A stretch of 64,000 nucleotides of DNA from Acidobacteriota bacterium (lineage in GTDB: Bacteria; Acidobacteriota; Blastocatellia; Chloracidobacteriales; Chloracidobacteriaceae). Positions 24,301 through 32,832 of this stretch are shown in pieces. The position numbers and the translations under genes are program-made. A model generated the notes under the pieces. The model ran no database searches. It saw only the letters and a program-made list of their open reading frames with translations, and was not told the DNA's origin. Location of the stretch: NCBI GenBank assembly GCA_016208495.1, contig JACQXX010000085.1, positions 1-64,000 of the forward strand, given 5' to 3'. The stretch's first letter is position 1. Each line of letters begins with the position of its first letter.

Positions 24301-24706
24301 AAAGCCGTTTCGAGAAAAAGTCCTTGGAAGTAGAAATGTGCCTGCCCTTTGGCAGCCCGATCCTGGAAAAGTGCTTTCCACAAAGCACATCCAGACTGTC
24401 AAACTGTGGTGATGAAAACCACACAATATATCTTATTTACCGGGAAAGCCCAACCTTTCATTCCTAAAGGCAGTTAAGTTATTCAATAAAAAGCAAAAGA
24501 AAAAAGGAAACAGCCTGTACTGTTTCCTTTTTGTGCTGTTTGATCGGAATTGACAAAGTGACAGGTGACAGGGTGACAAGGTGACAAGGTGACAAGGTGA
24601 CCAGATGACAGGGTGACAGGGTGACAGGGTGACAGGGTGACTACTCGCTACTTGCTTCTCACTTTGTCTGACTACTCGCTACTCGCCACTCGCTTCTCAC
24701 TTTGTT
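24301..24706. other. Gap with terminator and two tandem arrays
   Basis: Between lepA and the ROK gene. From left: about 200 bp of unique sequence that must hold the lepA promoter (none clear to me), a terminator at 24501-24532, an octamer array GTGACAGG/GTGACAAG (about 24554-24638) and a CTACTCG heptamer array (about 24641-24700). Confidence 0.7.
24501..24532 (-). terminator. Terminator downstream of ROK gene
   Basis: AAAAAGGAAACAG (24501-24513) pairs perfectly with CTGTTTCCTTTTT (24520-24532), loop CCTGTA. On the minus strand the stem is followed by T-rich sequence, which suits the ROK gene even though the arrays lie between. Confidence 0.75.
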
Positions 24707-25660
24707 TTAGCAGAGACTATCTCGGGCGAGCATTGCGGCCCCGATCATGCCGGAATTGATGCCAAGTTGGGCAGCGACGATTCGGCATTGTTTGAAAGCT
24801 GGTTCATATGACCGGCGCTCCGCTTCGGCAATCACTGGCTTGAGTAGCAGGTCACCAGCCGCCATGCCGATACCGCCGACCACGACCAGTTCCGGATTCA
24901 GCAAATTGATAATGCCGGATAACCCAACGCCAAAATAGAGTCCGGTTCGTTCAAGTACGACCTGGGCCAGTTCATCACCAGACCGGGCTGAATTGACCAC
25001 GTCTTCGAGTTCCATTTCCCGGTCTCGGGGGATGGACAGGCGTGAAAGTGAAGAGGTCCGATCACGATGCAGCCGTTTTTGAACCCGCCGAACGATGCTG
25101 GCACCCGAAACATAACTTTCCAGGGTGCGCTCTCCATCCAGGTCAATCGTGGTAAATCCGATTTCCCCGGCATAGCCCGTCGAACCTCGCCACATCAGTC
25201 CATTTAAAATCATGGAAGACCCCATTCGGTGACCAAGATCCACATAATAAATATGCCGAAATCCACGGGCGACACCACACTGCCACTCACCATATGCCGC
25301 CACGTTACTATGGTTATCAATCACCGTGGGTAACTGGGTCGCCCGCAACAGAGCGTCATAAATGGCAACCGCGGATAACCCCGGAAACCCGGACCACGAT
25401 TCAATTTGGTTGGTCTGCAGGTTGACCAATCCCGGCACACCAAATCCGACGCCAATAATCGTCCCCGAATCACTTTCAGCCGCCTGTAAATCCTGAATGG
25501 TATTGCCGACCAGGGTAATGAGTTCGGGAAACGTTGTCGCCGCTACAGCTTGCCGGCGCTGAGTCAGAATCTGGCCGGTTGGATCGCACACGGCAGCCCG
25601 GAGGTGTTTGCCTTCGATATCAAGTCCGATGTAAAGCGGTGAAGTCGGTTCTGTCGTCAT
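24707..25660 (-). CDS. ROK family sugar kinase / regulator homologue
   Basis: A 317-residue ROK protein (glucokinase-like). It has the phosphate-1 motif YIGLDIEGKHLRAAV, GVGFGVPGLVN, the catalytic Asp in TVIDNHSNVAAYGEW, and the adenosine motif LNPELVVVGGIG. The zinc site of canonical ROK proteins (GHxxxxxxGxxCxCGxxGCxE) is lost; the segment reads GEIGFTTIDLDGERTLESYVSG without any Cys, although the following E is kept. There is no N-terminal helix-turn-helix, so it is kinase-like and not a repressor. Start set at ATG 25660 (MTTEPTSPLYIG); a longer frame to 25819 reads repeats. Its sugar substrate is unknown. Confidence 0.85.
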   Translation of the reverse strand: MTTEPTSPLYIGLDIEGKHLRAAVCDPTGQILTQRRQAVAATTFPELITLVGNTIQDLQAAESDSGTIIGVGFGVPGLVNLQTNQIESWSGFPGLSAVAIYDALLRATQLPTVIDNHSNVAAYGEWQCGVARGFRHIYYVDLGHRMGSSMILNGLMWRGSTGYAGEIGFTTIDLDGERTLESYVSGASIVRRVQKRLHRDRTSSLSRLSIPRDREMELEDVVNSARSGDELAQVVLERTGLYFGVGLSGIINLLNPELVVVGGIGMAAGDLLLKPVIAEAERRSYEPAFKQCRIVAAQLGINSGMIGAAMLARDSLC

Positions 25661-25888
25661 GAAAAGTCTCTTCAACGGTAGCAAGGTAGTGAAGTGGTGA
25701 GACAACGTGAGTCGTGAGTAGCGAGTAGTCAACCCGAGGAACAAGCAAGCAGGCAAACAAAACCTGATTATCTTTTCTCGCCCTGGGTACTCTGGCGTTA
25801 CTGAATAACAATTTTTCAATCAAATGAGAAGATTTTCTTCTGACCACTCGCTACTCGCTACTTGCTCTAAATTGCTACTCACCACTCG
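25661..25888. repeat. Gap with CTACTCG-type repeats
   Basis: Leader of the ROK gene followed by TAGCGAG units at about 25705-25730 and ACTCGCT units at about 25845-25888, the latter abutting the kinase stop codon. Between them is about 100 bp of unique DNA. Confidence 0.6.
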
Positions 25889-27739
25889 CTAGTTATTTGG
25901 CTGTTCAGGTGGTCGGCGTTTTCGGTTTTTCTGAGCTTCTATCGCCATCTGACGCTTGATTTCCCGTTCAAGCCATTTGGATTTTATTTGCCATTCTTTT
26001 GCCTGACGGATTTGTTCACGTTGTTCAGGTGTCAGTTTCGGTGAATCCTTTTTCACGGTTGAGGTTGATTTGGGAGGCGCCGATGGGTCTTTCGGGGTAT
26101 CAATCGTGATGACTTCATCCCCATCTCTGACTGTAATGCGTTCCGTCGTTGATTGGCCACTGCCGCTGGAGGTCGGCGTTTTCGGAGGTGTCGGTGGTTT
26201 GGCCGGATCTGGAAATTCTGGGTGGCCATTTCCCTGGGCTTCCTTCGGATCCAGTTCAGGGAGTGGTTCCTCAGGCAAAGTTGGGTCGCCCGGTTGGATA
26301 TCTCCTGGCTTTGATGGGGCTGACGGTGGCGTTGGAACCACAATCTCAACTGGTGTTGGGGTTGGTTGGCCCATGAAAAAGTGGCGATAGACCATAATGC
26401 TCAAGCCACCAACCAGCAACAGAAGCGCGAGCAAAAGTTTGTAAGCCAGTGGCCGCCTGGTGTTTGCCACGGCCACCAGGGTATCCACGGCAGTTGGGGT
26501 GGGGGAACTGGTATCGGGCTTTTGGACCGGGCGAGTGACCAGCGGCGCCGACGATGCCAGCGGCATGGTTTCCAACGGGGCCCCGCTTGATGGGGTTGAA
26601 ACAAGCAGGTTGGTGCCTGCCGCGTCTTCCAACCTGACCGGAGCTGGGGCATTGGGTCTGGTCTCAAGGTTTTGAATCTGTGGTGTCCCCAGAATGACTT
26701 CCGTTTGTGGCAGCTCAAGCGGTGTGCTGGGCGCAATCACCGTCATGGCTTCGGTGTCAATGAGCGGATGGGCCGGAGTCGTCGGGAGCATGCCAAAATC
26801 GCTGGCGGTGCTTAGTCCCGCGATCAGCATTGGCCCAGAGGAAGCCTGAATTTTCACGCCAACCGCCTTGGCAAATTCTTGCGCCAGTTCCGCCGGTGTT
26901 GGGCGCGTCGCCGGGTTTTTGTGCAGGGCTTTAAGCACCACAGCTTCAACTGTTTCTGGAATCGCTGGATTCAAATCGCGCAGCCAGGGAGGCTCCTCGG
27001 TAACCTGCATCAGAATCACCGCCGCCAGATCACCGCTTTCGGTGGCTTCAAACGGCAGCCGACCGGTCAGCATTTGAAACAATGTAATCCCCAGGCTATA
27101 CACATCGGCTTTGCCGTCATAGGGGCGATTCCGGAGACGTTCTGGCGCCATGTAGGCGGGTGTACCAATCAAGCCAGCGGTTGGCGTTCCCTGACGGCCA
27201 GACGTGGTCGTGTGGTCAATCAACTTGGCAATTCCAAAATCCACGACCTTGACCACTTCACCGCGCTTGGTCTGGTGGAGGAAAATATTGTCAGGTTTAA
27301 TGTCGCGGTGAATGACGCCCTCGGCGTGGGCTTCAGCCAGCACATCACAGACTGGGATCAGAATTTCGGCGGCACGCAAGGGCGTGAGCGGGCCTTTAAG
27401 ATTGAGTTCCTGAACCAGCGAGTGCCCTTCAAGCAACTCCATCACCAGGTAGGCAAACCCCGAGGAGGACATTCCAAAATCGTAGACCGTCACGGCATTG
27501 GGGTGTTTGATGCGACAGGTTGAGGCCCCTTCCTGTCGAAATCGGGTCAGATCCTCTGGGGACGGTGAGGTAATCGAGGTCTGTAGGATTTTGACCGCCA
27601 CGGCCTGACTCAGTCCAAGGTGTGTGGCCCGATACACGGTGCCAAACCCACCCGCGCCGATTTTCGATTCGAGGCGATATTTCTCGTCCAGAACCGTTCC
27701 CAGCAAGCCGTTATTGATTGGAGATACAGCAGAATCCAT
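25889..27739 (-). CDS. PknB-type Ser/Thr protein kinase
   Basis: A 616-residue membrane-anchored serine/threonine kinase. The catalytic domain (about 20-285) has the glycine loop GAGGFGTVYRATH, Lys50 (AVAVKIL), the catalytic loop VIHRDIKPDNIFL, the DFGIAK magnesium motif and GTPAYMAPERL. A Pro/Thr-rich linker is followed by one transmembrane segment (KLLLALLLLVGGLSIMVY, about 435-452). After it comes a Pro-rich, then a basic C-terminal region (about 160 residues) without a recognised sensor domain, presumed periplasmic. The next gene upstream is another kinase of the same design, separated by tandem repeats. Confidence 0.92.
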   Translation of the reverse strand: MDSAVSPINNGLLGTVLDEKYRLESKIGAGGFGTVYRATHLGLSQAVAVKILQTSITSPSPEDLTRFRQEGASTCRIKHPNAVTVYDFGMSSSGFAYLVMELLEGHSLVQELNLKGPLTPLRAAEILIPVCDVLAEAHAEGVIHRDIKPDNIFLHQTKRGEVVKVVDFGIAKLIDHTTTSGRQGTPTAGLIGTPAYMAPERLRNRPYDGKADVYSLGITLFQMLTGRLPFEATESGDLAAVILMQVTEEPPWLRDLNPAIPETVEAVVLKALHKNPATRPTPAELAQEFAKAVGVKIQASSGPMLIAGLSTASDFGMLPTTPAHPLIDTEAMTVIAPSTPLELPQTEVILGTPQIQNLETRPNAPAPVRLEDAAGTNLLVSTPSSGAPLETMPLASSAPLVTRPVQKPDTSSPTPTAVDTLVAVANTRRPLAYKLLLALLLLVGGLSIMVYRHFFMGQPTPTPVEIVVPTPPSAPSKPGDIQPGDPTLPEEPLPELDPKEAQGNGHPEFPDPAKPPTPPKTPTSSGSGQSTTERITVRDGDEVITIDTPKDPSAPPKSTSTVKKDSPKLTPEQREQIRQAKEWQIKSKWLEREIKRQMAIEAQKNRKRRPPEQPNN

Positions 27740-27777
27740 AGCGTTCTTACCAATTGATGGTTATGGGCTAAAAGAGA

Positions 27778-27960
27778 GAATGAAGAATGAAGAATTGAGA
27801 ATGAAGAATGAAGAATGAAGAATGAATTTGGTTTTTAGTTCTTGGTTCTTGGCTTCGAAAACCCTGAACCCTGAACCCTGAACCCTGAACCCTGAACCCT
27901 GAACCCTGAACCCTGAACCCTGAACCCTGAACCCTGAACCCTGAACCCTGAACCCTGAAC
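27778..27960. repeat. GAAGAAT and CCCTGAA heptamer arrays
   Basis: GAAGAAT units (about 27778-27826), then 35 bp of unique DNA, then about 14 perfect CCCTGAA units (27862-27960), the longest such run here. The array ends at the stop codon of the upstream kinase gene (27961-27963). Confidence 0.9.
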
Positions 27961-29892
27961 CTAGCGGTCTTTCTTTTTCTTGTCATCTTTCTTTTTCTTG
28001 TCATCGTCTTTGCCGGCGATTTTTTCCAATCCCTTTTTGATCCCTCCGCCCACTTTCCCCCAAAATCCTTTCTTTTCTTCTTTTTGGGCTACCGGTTCAG
28101 GTTTGGTGCTGGTCGTGGGTGGTGGTTTCGGTGACGCCGTATCGGGTTCAGTTTTGACTTCGGTGGTATCTGGACCGGCATCCGGGGTGGCGTTCACTGG
28201 AGTGGTTGGTTTGGTTGATCCCGTTTTGTCTGGTGAGCCGGTCTCGCTTCCTGGATCTGTTGTGCTTGACCCATTTTCAGAGAGAGGCGGCACAGTGGTT
28301 GTCGGCGCTCCAGAGTCAACTGGTTGGGTCGTTGCCGGTGGCTTTACCAGTGGCGTACCGTTGGTTGAAGAACCTGGACTGAGCAACGACATTGTCCCCA
28401 GGGCTGCCCCTCCGACCCCAATCAAGAGAACGGCGCCGATGGCCAGGGGACGCCACCGGTTTGGCTGGCTGACTGGTCCGGTTCCAGCACTGGTGGCCAC
28501 TACCAGGCTGGTCGGTGCACTGAGTGGTGTGGTTTCATCAATTGCCCTGGTGGCCGGTGTGGTCAGAACCTGAGTGGCGACGGCGGCTTTGGCTTTCCGT
28601 TCCTCGATCAAAGGGATGTCTTTGATGGGGACTTGCTCGGTTGATTGAATGGTGACATAGGCGGCGGCATCAGGATATTCCTCCGCCACCGGTGGCACGG
28701 GTGGCAGTGTCTCCAGATGCTCCGAGTGGGACTGGTTGCCCGATGAAAAGCTGGGACCGGTGATGGTGAGTGCGGCGGGGGTCGCGTTTCCCTGAACGGT
28801 TAAAAATGATTCCGGCGGAGCGAGTGAACTCGAAACCAGAGGTGCCGACACTGGCGTGTCGGTGTTTTCGATGGCGCGGGTCGCCTGGGTTCGAGTTCGT
28901 GCAAATGCCTGCTCGATTTGCTCAAAGAACTTTCGAACTGAAGCTGGCCGCGCGTCTTTTTCTTTTTCCAGCGCGTGCATAATCGCATCGCTGATATCAA
29001 CTGGAATATGTGGGTTGACCTGAATCGGCGGCTCGGGTTTTTTGGTCAGATGGGCGCTTAACACACTGACGACTCGGCCCCGAAATGGTGGTTGCCCGGT
29101 CAGCATTTCATAGAAAATCACCCCCAGGCTGTAAATATCGGCCCGGTGGTCGAGTTCACCACCGTCACAATGTTCCGGCGACATATAGGCCGGAGTCCCC
29201 AAAATTTCCCCCGTCCCGGTCAGATTGGCAATCGAGTCTGAAGATTCAATCAGTTTGGCCAGTCCAAAATCGAGGATTTTCACCAGGACATCGCCCTGCT
29301 CATTGTCTTTGAGCATGATGTTTTCCGGTTTCAGGTCACGGTGAATGATGTTTTTGGTATGGGCGGCGTCAACACCCGCGCAAATCTGTTGAACGAGTTG
29401 AAATGTAGTGGAGATTGGAAGCGCGCCTTGAGCCTTTAATAACTCACGCAACGACTGGCCTTGAATATATTCCATAACCAGATAGGCATTGCCATCGCCC
29501 AGGATCCCAAAATCATAGACGGTAATGATGTTGGGATGTTCGATCCGGGCGGCGGTGCGTGCCTCGCGCAGAAACCGATCACCCAGATTCTGAGTGCCCA
29601 GCAAATCAGCGCGCAATACTTTCACGGCCACGACCCGATCCAGCAAGAGGTGACGGGCACGATAGACTGCCCCCATGCCCCCACGCCCAAGGACAGATTC
29701 AATCTGAACTTTGCCGTCAATGACCTGGCCAACCAGGGCTTCGAAGGGGGATGTTATTGAAGCCGGAGCCGGGCCCACACCAGCCACCGTCATGGCGGCA
29801 TCTGGTGAGACGAGCTTGAGTTCTGTCCCATCAGCGGAACAGAAGGCAATAGCATCAGGATACTGTTTCTGACAGACCGGGCACTGTTTCAT
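27961..29892 (-). CDS. Zinc-ribbon Ser/Thr protein kinase
   Basis: A 643-residue kinase. An N-terminal zinc ribbon (CPVCQKQYPDAIAFCSADG) is followed by a linker and the catalytic domain: GRGGMGAVYRARH, VAVKVL, HRDLKPENIM, DFGLAKL, GTPAYMSPE. A long Pro/Thr linker leads to one transmembrane segment (LAIGAVLLIGVGGAALGTM, about 510). The tail ends in a Lys/Asp-rich stretch (KKGFWGKVGGGIKKGLEKIAGK and then alternating D and K), encoded partly by 15-bp repeats. Start ATG 29892 (MKQCPVC) is fixed by the ribbon; the frame to 29955 adds nothing conserved. Zinc-ribbon-to-kinase fusions of this type are common in Acidobacteria. Confidence 0.92.
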   Translation of the reverse strand: MKQCPVCQKQYPDAIAFCSADGTELKLVSPDAAMTVAGVGPAPASITSPFEALVGQVIDGKVQIESVLGRGGMGAVYRARHLLLDRVVAVKVLRADLLGTQNLGDRFLREARTAARIEHPNIITVYDFGILGDGNAYLVMEYIQGQSLRELLKAQGALPISTTFQLVQQICAGVDAAHTKNIIHRDLKPENIMLKDNEQGDVLVKILDFGLAKLIESSDSIANLTGTGEILGTPAYMSPEHCDGGELDHRADIYSLGVIFYEMLTGQPPFRGRVVSVLSAHLTKKPEPPIQVNPHIPVDISDAIMHALEKEKDARPASVRKFFEQIEQAFARTRTQATRAIENTDTPVSAPLVSSSLAPPESFLTVQGNATPAALTITGPSFSSGNQSHSEHLETLPPVPPVAEEYPDAAAYVTIQSTEQVPIKDIPLIEERKAKAAVATQVLTTPATRAIDETTPLSAPTSLVVATSAGTGPVSQPNRWRPLAIGAVLLIGVGGAALGTMSLLSPGSSTNGTPLVKPPATTQPVDSGAPTTTVPPLSENGSSTTDPGSETGSPDKTGSTKPTTPVNATPDAGPDTTEVKTEPDTASPKPPPTTSTKPEPVAQKEEKKGFWGKVGGGIKKGLEKIAGKDDDKKKKDDKKKKDR

Positions 29893-30248
29893 GACACGAT
29901 GACCCAACTGGGATTTGGAAAAATGTTTGGGGAGGTGTAAGTGCCAGAATACCACTAAAGGATGATTTTGAACACTTTGAACTCGGAGACCAGACTTTCT
30001 TTCGGCGTTGCTTGCCAGAACACATCCTGTCAGCTAAAACAACACATCCTGAAAATCTTGGGGCTGAAAAATCCAGGGCTGAGGGCTGAGGGCTTGGGGC
30101 TGAAGACTCGCAAGCTCGGAGCGATTGAAGGGATGAGGGATGAAGGATGAAGGATGAAATAAAACCAATTCTTCAGCCCTCAGCCCTGGTTTTCTCAGCC
30201 CTGGTTTTTTCAGCCCAACTGAAGCGAATCTTACTCCAGAGAGGTTGC
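29893..30248. other. Divergent kinase/OPT gap with heptamer repeats
   Basis: The first about 170 bp are unique and should hold the kinase promoter. From about 30066 to 30214 there are degenerate heptamer units (GGGCTGA, GGATGAA, CAGCCCT). The OPT ribosome site AGAGAGG lies at 30238-30244. Confidence 0.6.
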
Positions 30249-32582
30249 ATGGCATCCCACGTTGACCCCGATTCACGTTCAAAAACGATTGAACACCCCC
30301 ACTTCAAACCATTTATCAGCAGCGCCACGATTCTGCCGGAATTTACCCTGCGAACCGTCATTCTGGGCTCGATTCTGGGGGTTATTTTTGGTGCCTCCTC
30401 GGTGTATCTGGCACTGAAAGTCGGCCTGACCGTCAGCGCTTCAATTCCGATTGCGGTGCTCTCCATTACCATTTTTCGGGCTTTTGGGCGGGCGTCAATC
30501 CTGGAAAACAACATGGTCCAAACCATTGGCTCAGCGGGTGAGTCAGTGGCCGCCGGGGTCGTGTTTACCATTCCGGCATTGCTGATTATGGGGTATTCGC
30601 TTGAAATTTCGCGGGTAGCGCTCATTGCTTTGACTGGAGGCTGGCTGGGAGTGTTGATGATGATTCCACTCCGCCGCGCCCTGATTGTGAAAGAGCATGG
30701 AAAATTGACTTATCCGGAAGGAACCGCCTGTGCCGAAGTCCTCATTGTCGGCGAAGAGGGCGGAAGTCAGGCGAAAACAGTCTTTTCAGGATTTGGGTTG
30801 GGAATTTTCTACAAATTTCTGATGTCGGGCCTTCATTTATGGAAGGAAGTTCCCGAGAAAGTCATCCATCGCTTTCCTGGCGCTTCGGTCAGTGCCGAAG
30901 TTTCACCGGAATTGATGGGGGTGGGCTACATCATTGGTCCCAAGGTGGCATCGGTGATGCTGGCTGGCGCCGTGCTGGCTTATCTGGTCTTGATGCCAGC
31001 CATTAAGTTTTTTGGCAGTCTGGTGGCGACCCCGCTCTTTCCGGGGACGATTCCAATTGCTGAAATGACGTCTGACCAGTTGCGTGATGCTTATATTTTG
31101 TATGTCGGCGCTGGTGCGGTGGCAACTGGCGGCATCATCAGTTTACTTCGCTCGATGCCAATGATTTTGTCAGCGTTTCGCTCCAGTTTGGGGGGATTAA
31201 AAGCCGGACTGGTCGGGGGGAGCACCGAAGCCCGAGTTGAACGCGACCTGTCCATGAATTATGTTCTTTTTGGGTGCGGGATCCTGGTGCTGGTCCTGGC
31301 TTTTTTGCCGCAACTCCAACTCAACTTTTTCGGAGCGGTGCTGATTCTGGCCTTTGGTTTTTTCTTTGTCACCGTCTCATCACGCATTACTGGTGAAATC
31401 GGGGCTTCCTCAAACCCAATTTCCGGAATGACCGTGGCCACGATTTTGTTGACCTGCATTATTTTCCTGTTTATTGGGAAAACGGGCCCAGAATGGCGGG
31501 TTGTGGCACTCTCAGTGGGCGCTGTGGTGTGCATTTCCGCCTCGATTGGCGGGGCAACGTCACAGGATTTGAAAACCGGTTTTCTGGTTGGTGCCACTCC
31601 CAAATATCAACAAATGGGCTTGATGATTGGTGTGACTGGCTCCGCCATTGCAATTGGCTGGGTGCTCTTTTTCCTCAATGAATCGGCCACGATCCATTAT
31701 CCAAAAGACTTTCCACAGTACACAGCCACTTCAAATTTTGTTGGTTCACAGACCATGCCCGGCGGAAAGACCTATCGCATCCACAGCATTCCGGTTGCCA
31801 CCAATGGTATTTTGCCGGGCCGCTATCTGGTTGATGACTCAGGCAAAATTCGCTTTTCGATTGATCCAGGGGTTGGCGGTCGCGAATCAACCCAACTGAT
31901 GAAAAGCTCAGGCAAAGTGGCTGAAACCGCGAAGCCAATCGGGATGATGCGTGGGCTGGATGGCGTTGAATATCAACAAGTTGCGGTGACTGTCGGCGAG
32001 GTTGAAACTCAATATCTGGTTGATGAAAGCGGGCAGGTTCAGTATAAATTTGAGCCGCGCAAATCGCGCTACGATGCTCCCAAAGCCACCCTGATGGCAC
32101 TGATCATTGATGGTATTCTGACCCAGAAACTTCCGTGGAGTCTGGTTTTTCTGGGGGTCTTCATTTCAATCACCCTGGAATTATGCGGAGTTGCCGCCCT
32201 CCCTTTCGCGGTTGGGTTGTACCTGCCATTTTCAACCTCGTCTCCGATTTTTCTGGGCGGAGTGGTCCGCTATCTGGTGGATTTGATACTGGCCCGACAA
32301 GGCAAAGCTGCCGCCACTGAAGCCGAAGCCGAATCAGGCAATGGCGTCCTGTTTAGCTCCGGGTTGATTGCCGGTGGTGCAATGGGAGGATTGCTGGTGG
32401 CGGCGCTCAATGCCTTCAAAATCGGCGAACATGCGCTGGCTGAAAAAATCAACGTGGCCGAGCATTTTGAATGGCTGGAACACGGCACCTATGCGGATCT
32501 GACGGCGATTGTTTTATTTGCCCTGATGGGAATTGTTCTCTGGAAAGTTGGGCAGCAAACCGCACCAAACAAAGTCGAATGA
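30249..32582 (+). CDS. OPT family oligopeptide transporter
   Basis: A 777-residue polytopic membrane protein of the OPT superfamily, which imports peptides or metal chelates by cation symport. Early signatures include TVILGSILGVIFGASSVYLALKVG and SIPIAVLSITIFRAF, then NNMVQTIGSAGESVAAGVVFT and LTYPEGTACAEVL, all typical of the bacterial OPT/YSL-like group. About 14-16 hydrophobic segments are visible. Between two transmembrane blocks (about residues 490-620) there is a soluble, strand-rich insert with two similar parts (PGRYLVDDSGKIRFSIDP and ETQYLVDESGQVQYKFEP), which looks like an internal duplication not usual in the family. Start ATG 30249 with AGAGG; the frame to 30147 is repeat DNA. Confidence 0.9.
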   Translation: MASHVDPDSRSKTIEHPHFKPFISSATILPEFTLRTVILGSILGVIFGASSVYLALKVGLTVSASIPIAVLSITIFRAFGRASILENNMVQTIGSAGESVAAGVVFTIPALLIMGYSLEISRVALIALTGGWLGVLMMIPLRRALIVKEHGKLTYPEGTACAEVLIVGEEGGSQAKTVFSGFGLGIFYKFLMSGLHLWKEVPEKVIHRFPGASVSAEVSPELMGVGYIIGPKVASVMLAGAVLAYLVLMPAIKFFGSLVATPLFPGTIPIAEMTSDQLRDAYILYVGAGAVATGGIISLLRSMPMILSAFRSSLGGLKAGLVGGSTEARVERDLSMNYVLFGCGILVLVLAFLPQLQLNFFGAVLILAFGFFFVTVSSRITGEIGASSNPISGMTVATILLTCIIFLFIGKTGPEWRVVALSVGAVVCISASIGGATSQDLKTGFLVGATPKYQQMGLMIGVTGSAIAIGWVLFFLNESATIHYPKDFPQYTATSNFVGSQTMPGGKTYRIHSIPVATNGILPGRYLVDDSGKIRFSIDPGVGGRESTQLMKSSGKVAETAKPIGMMRGLDGVEYQQVAVTVGEVETQYLVDESGQVQYKFEPRKSRYDAPKATLMALIIDGILTQKLPWSLVFLGVFISITLELCGVAALPFAVGLYLPFSTSSPIFLGGVVRYLVDLILARQGKAAATEAEAESGNGVLFSSGLIAGGAMGGLLVAALNAFKIGEHALAEKINVAEHFEWLEHGTYADLTAIVLFALMGIVLWKVGQQTAPNKVE

Positions 32583-32614
32583 CGTCGTGACAAGATAACA
32601 AGGGGGCTAAACCC

Positions 32615-32771
32615 CATAAGCGCTAGAATAAGGGTTTGAGGCCCGCAGGGTCGTCGTTTAATAGCCGTGGTGCGAAGCCCACGGTCACGGCCAGAACGCG
32701 ACCCAATCCCGATAAAAGCATCGTTCAATGCCAACGGAAAGGACACAGGGATTCTTATCCTGGCGCTTATG
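32615..32771 (+). mobile_element. MITE-1 copy D
   Basis: 157 bp with termini CATAAGCGCTAGAATAAG (32615-32632) and CTTATCCTGGCGCTTATG (32754-32771), 16 of 18 matching as an inverted pair. The interior differs from copies A-C and carries the hairpin CCGTGG-TGCGAAGC-CCACGG; the half copy at 5656 has the same interior. The right end joins a CCCCGAA array directly. Confidence 0.65.
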
Positions 32772-32815
32772 ACCCCGAACCCCGAACCCCGAACCCCGAA
32801 CCCCGAACCCCGAAT
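32768..32815. repeat. CCCCGAA heptamer array
   Basis: About six units of CCCCGAA, starting inside the right terminus of MITE-1 copy D and ending about 15 bp before the DUF2330 start codon. Confidence 0.85.
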
Positions 32816-32832
32816 CCTGAATCTCCAAACAT

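Noticed and set aside
27862-27960. CRISPR-like array of short repeats
   Set aside because: The units are directly adjacent 7-mers with no spacers; no cas gene is near.
27768-28004. Minus-strand ORF rich in RVQGSGF
   Set aside because: Only the heptamer array read in frame; 7-bp units give a 21-bp, seven-residue period without a stop.
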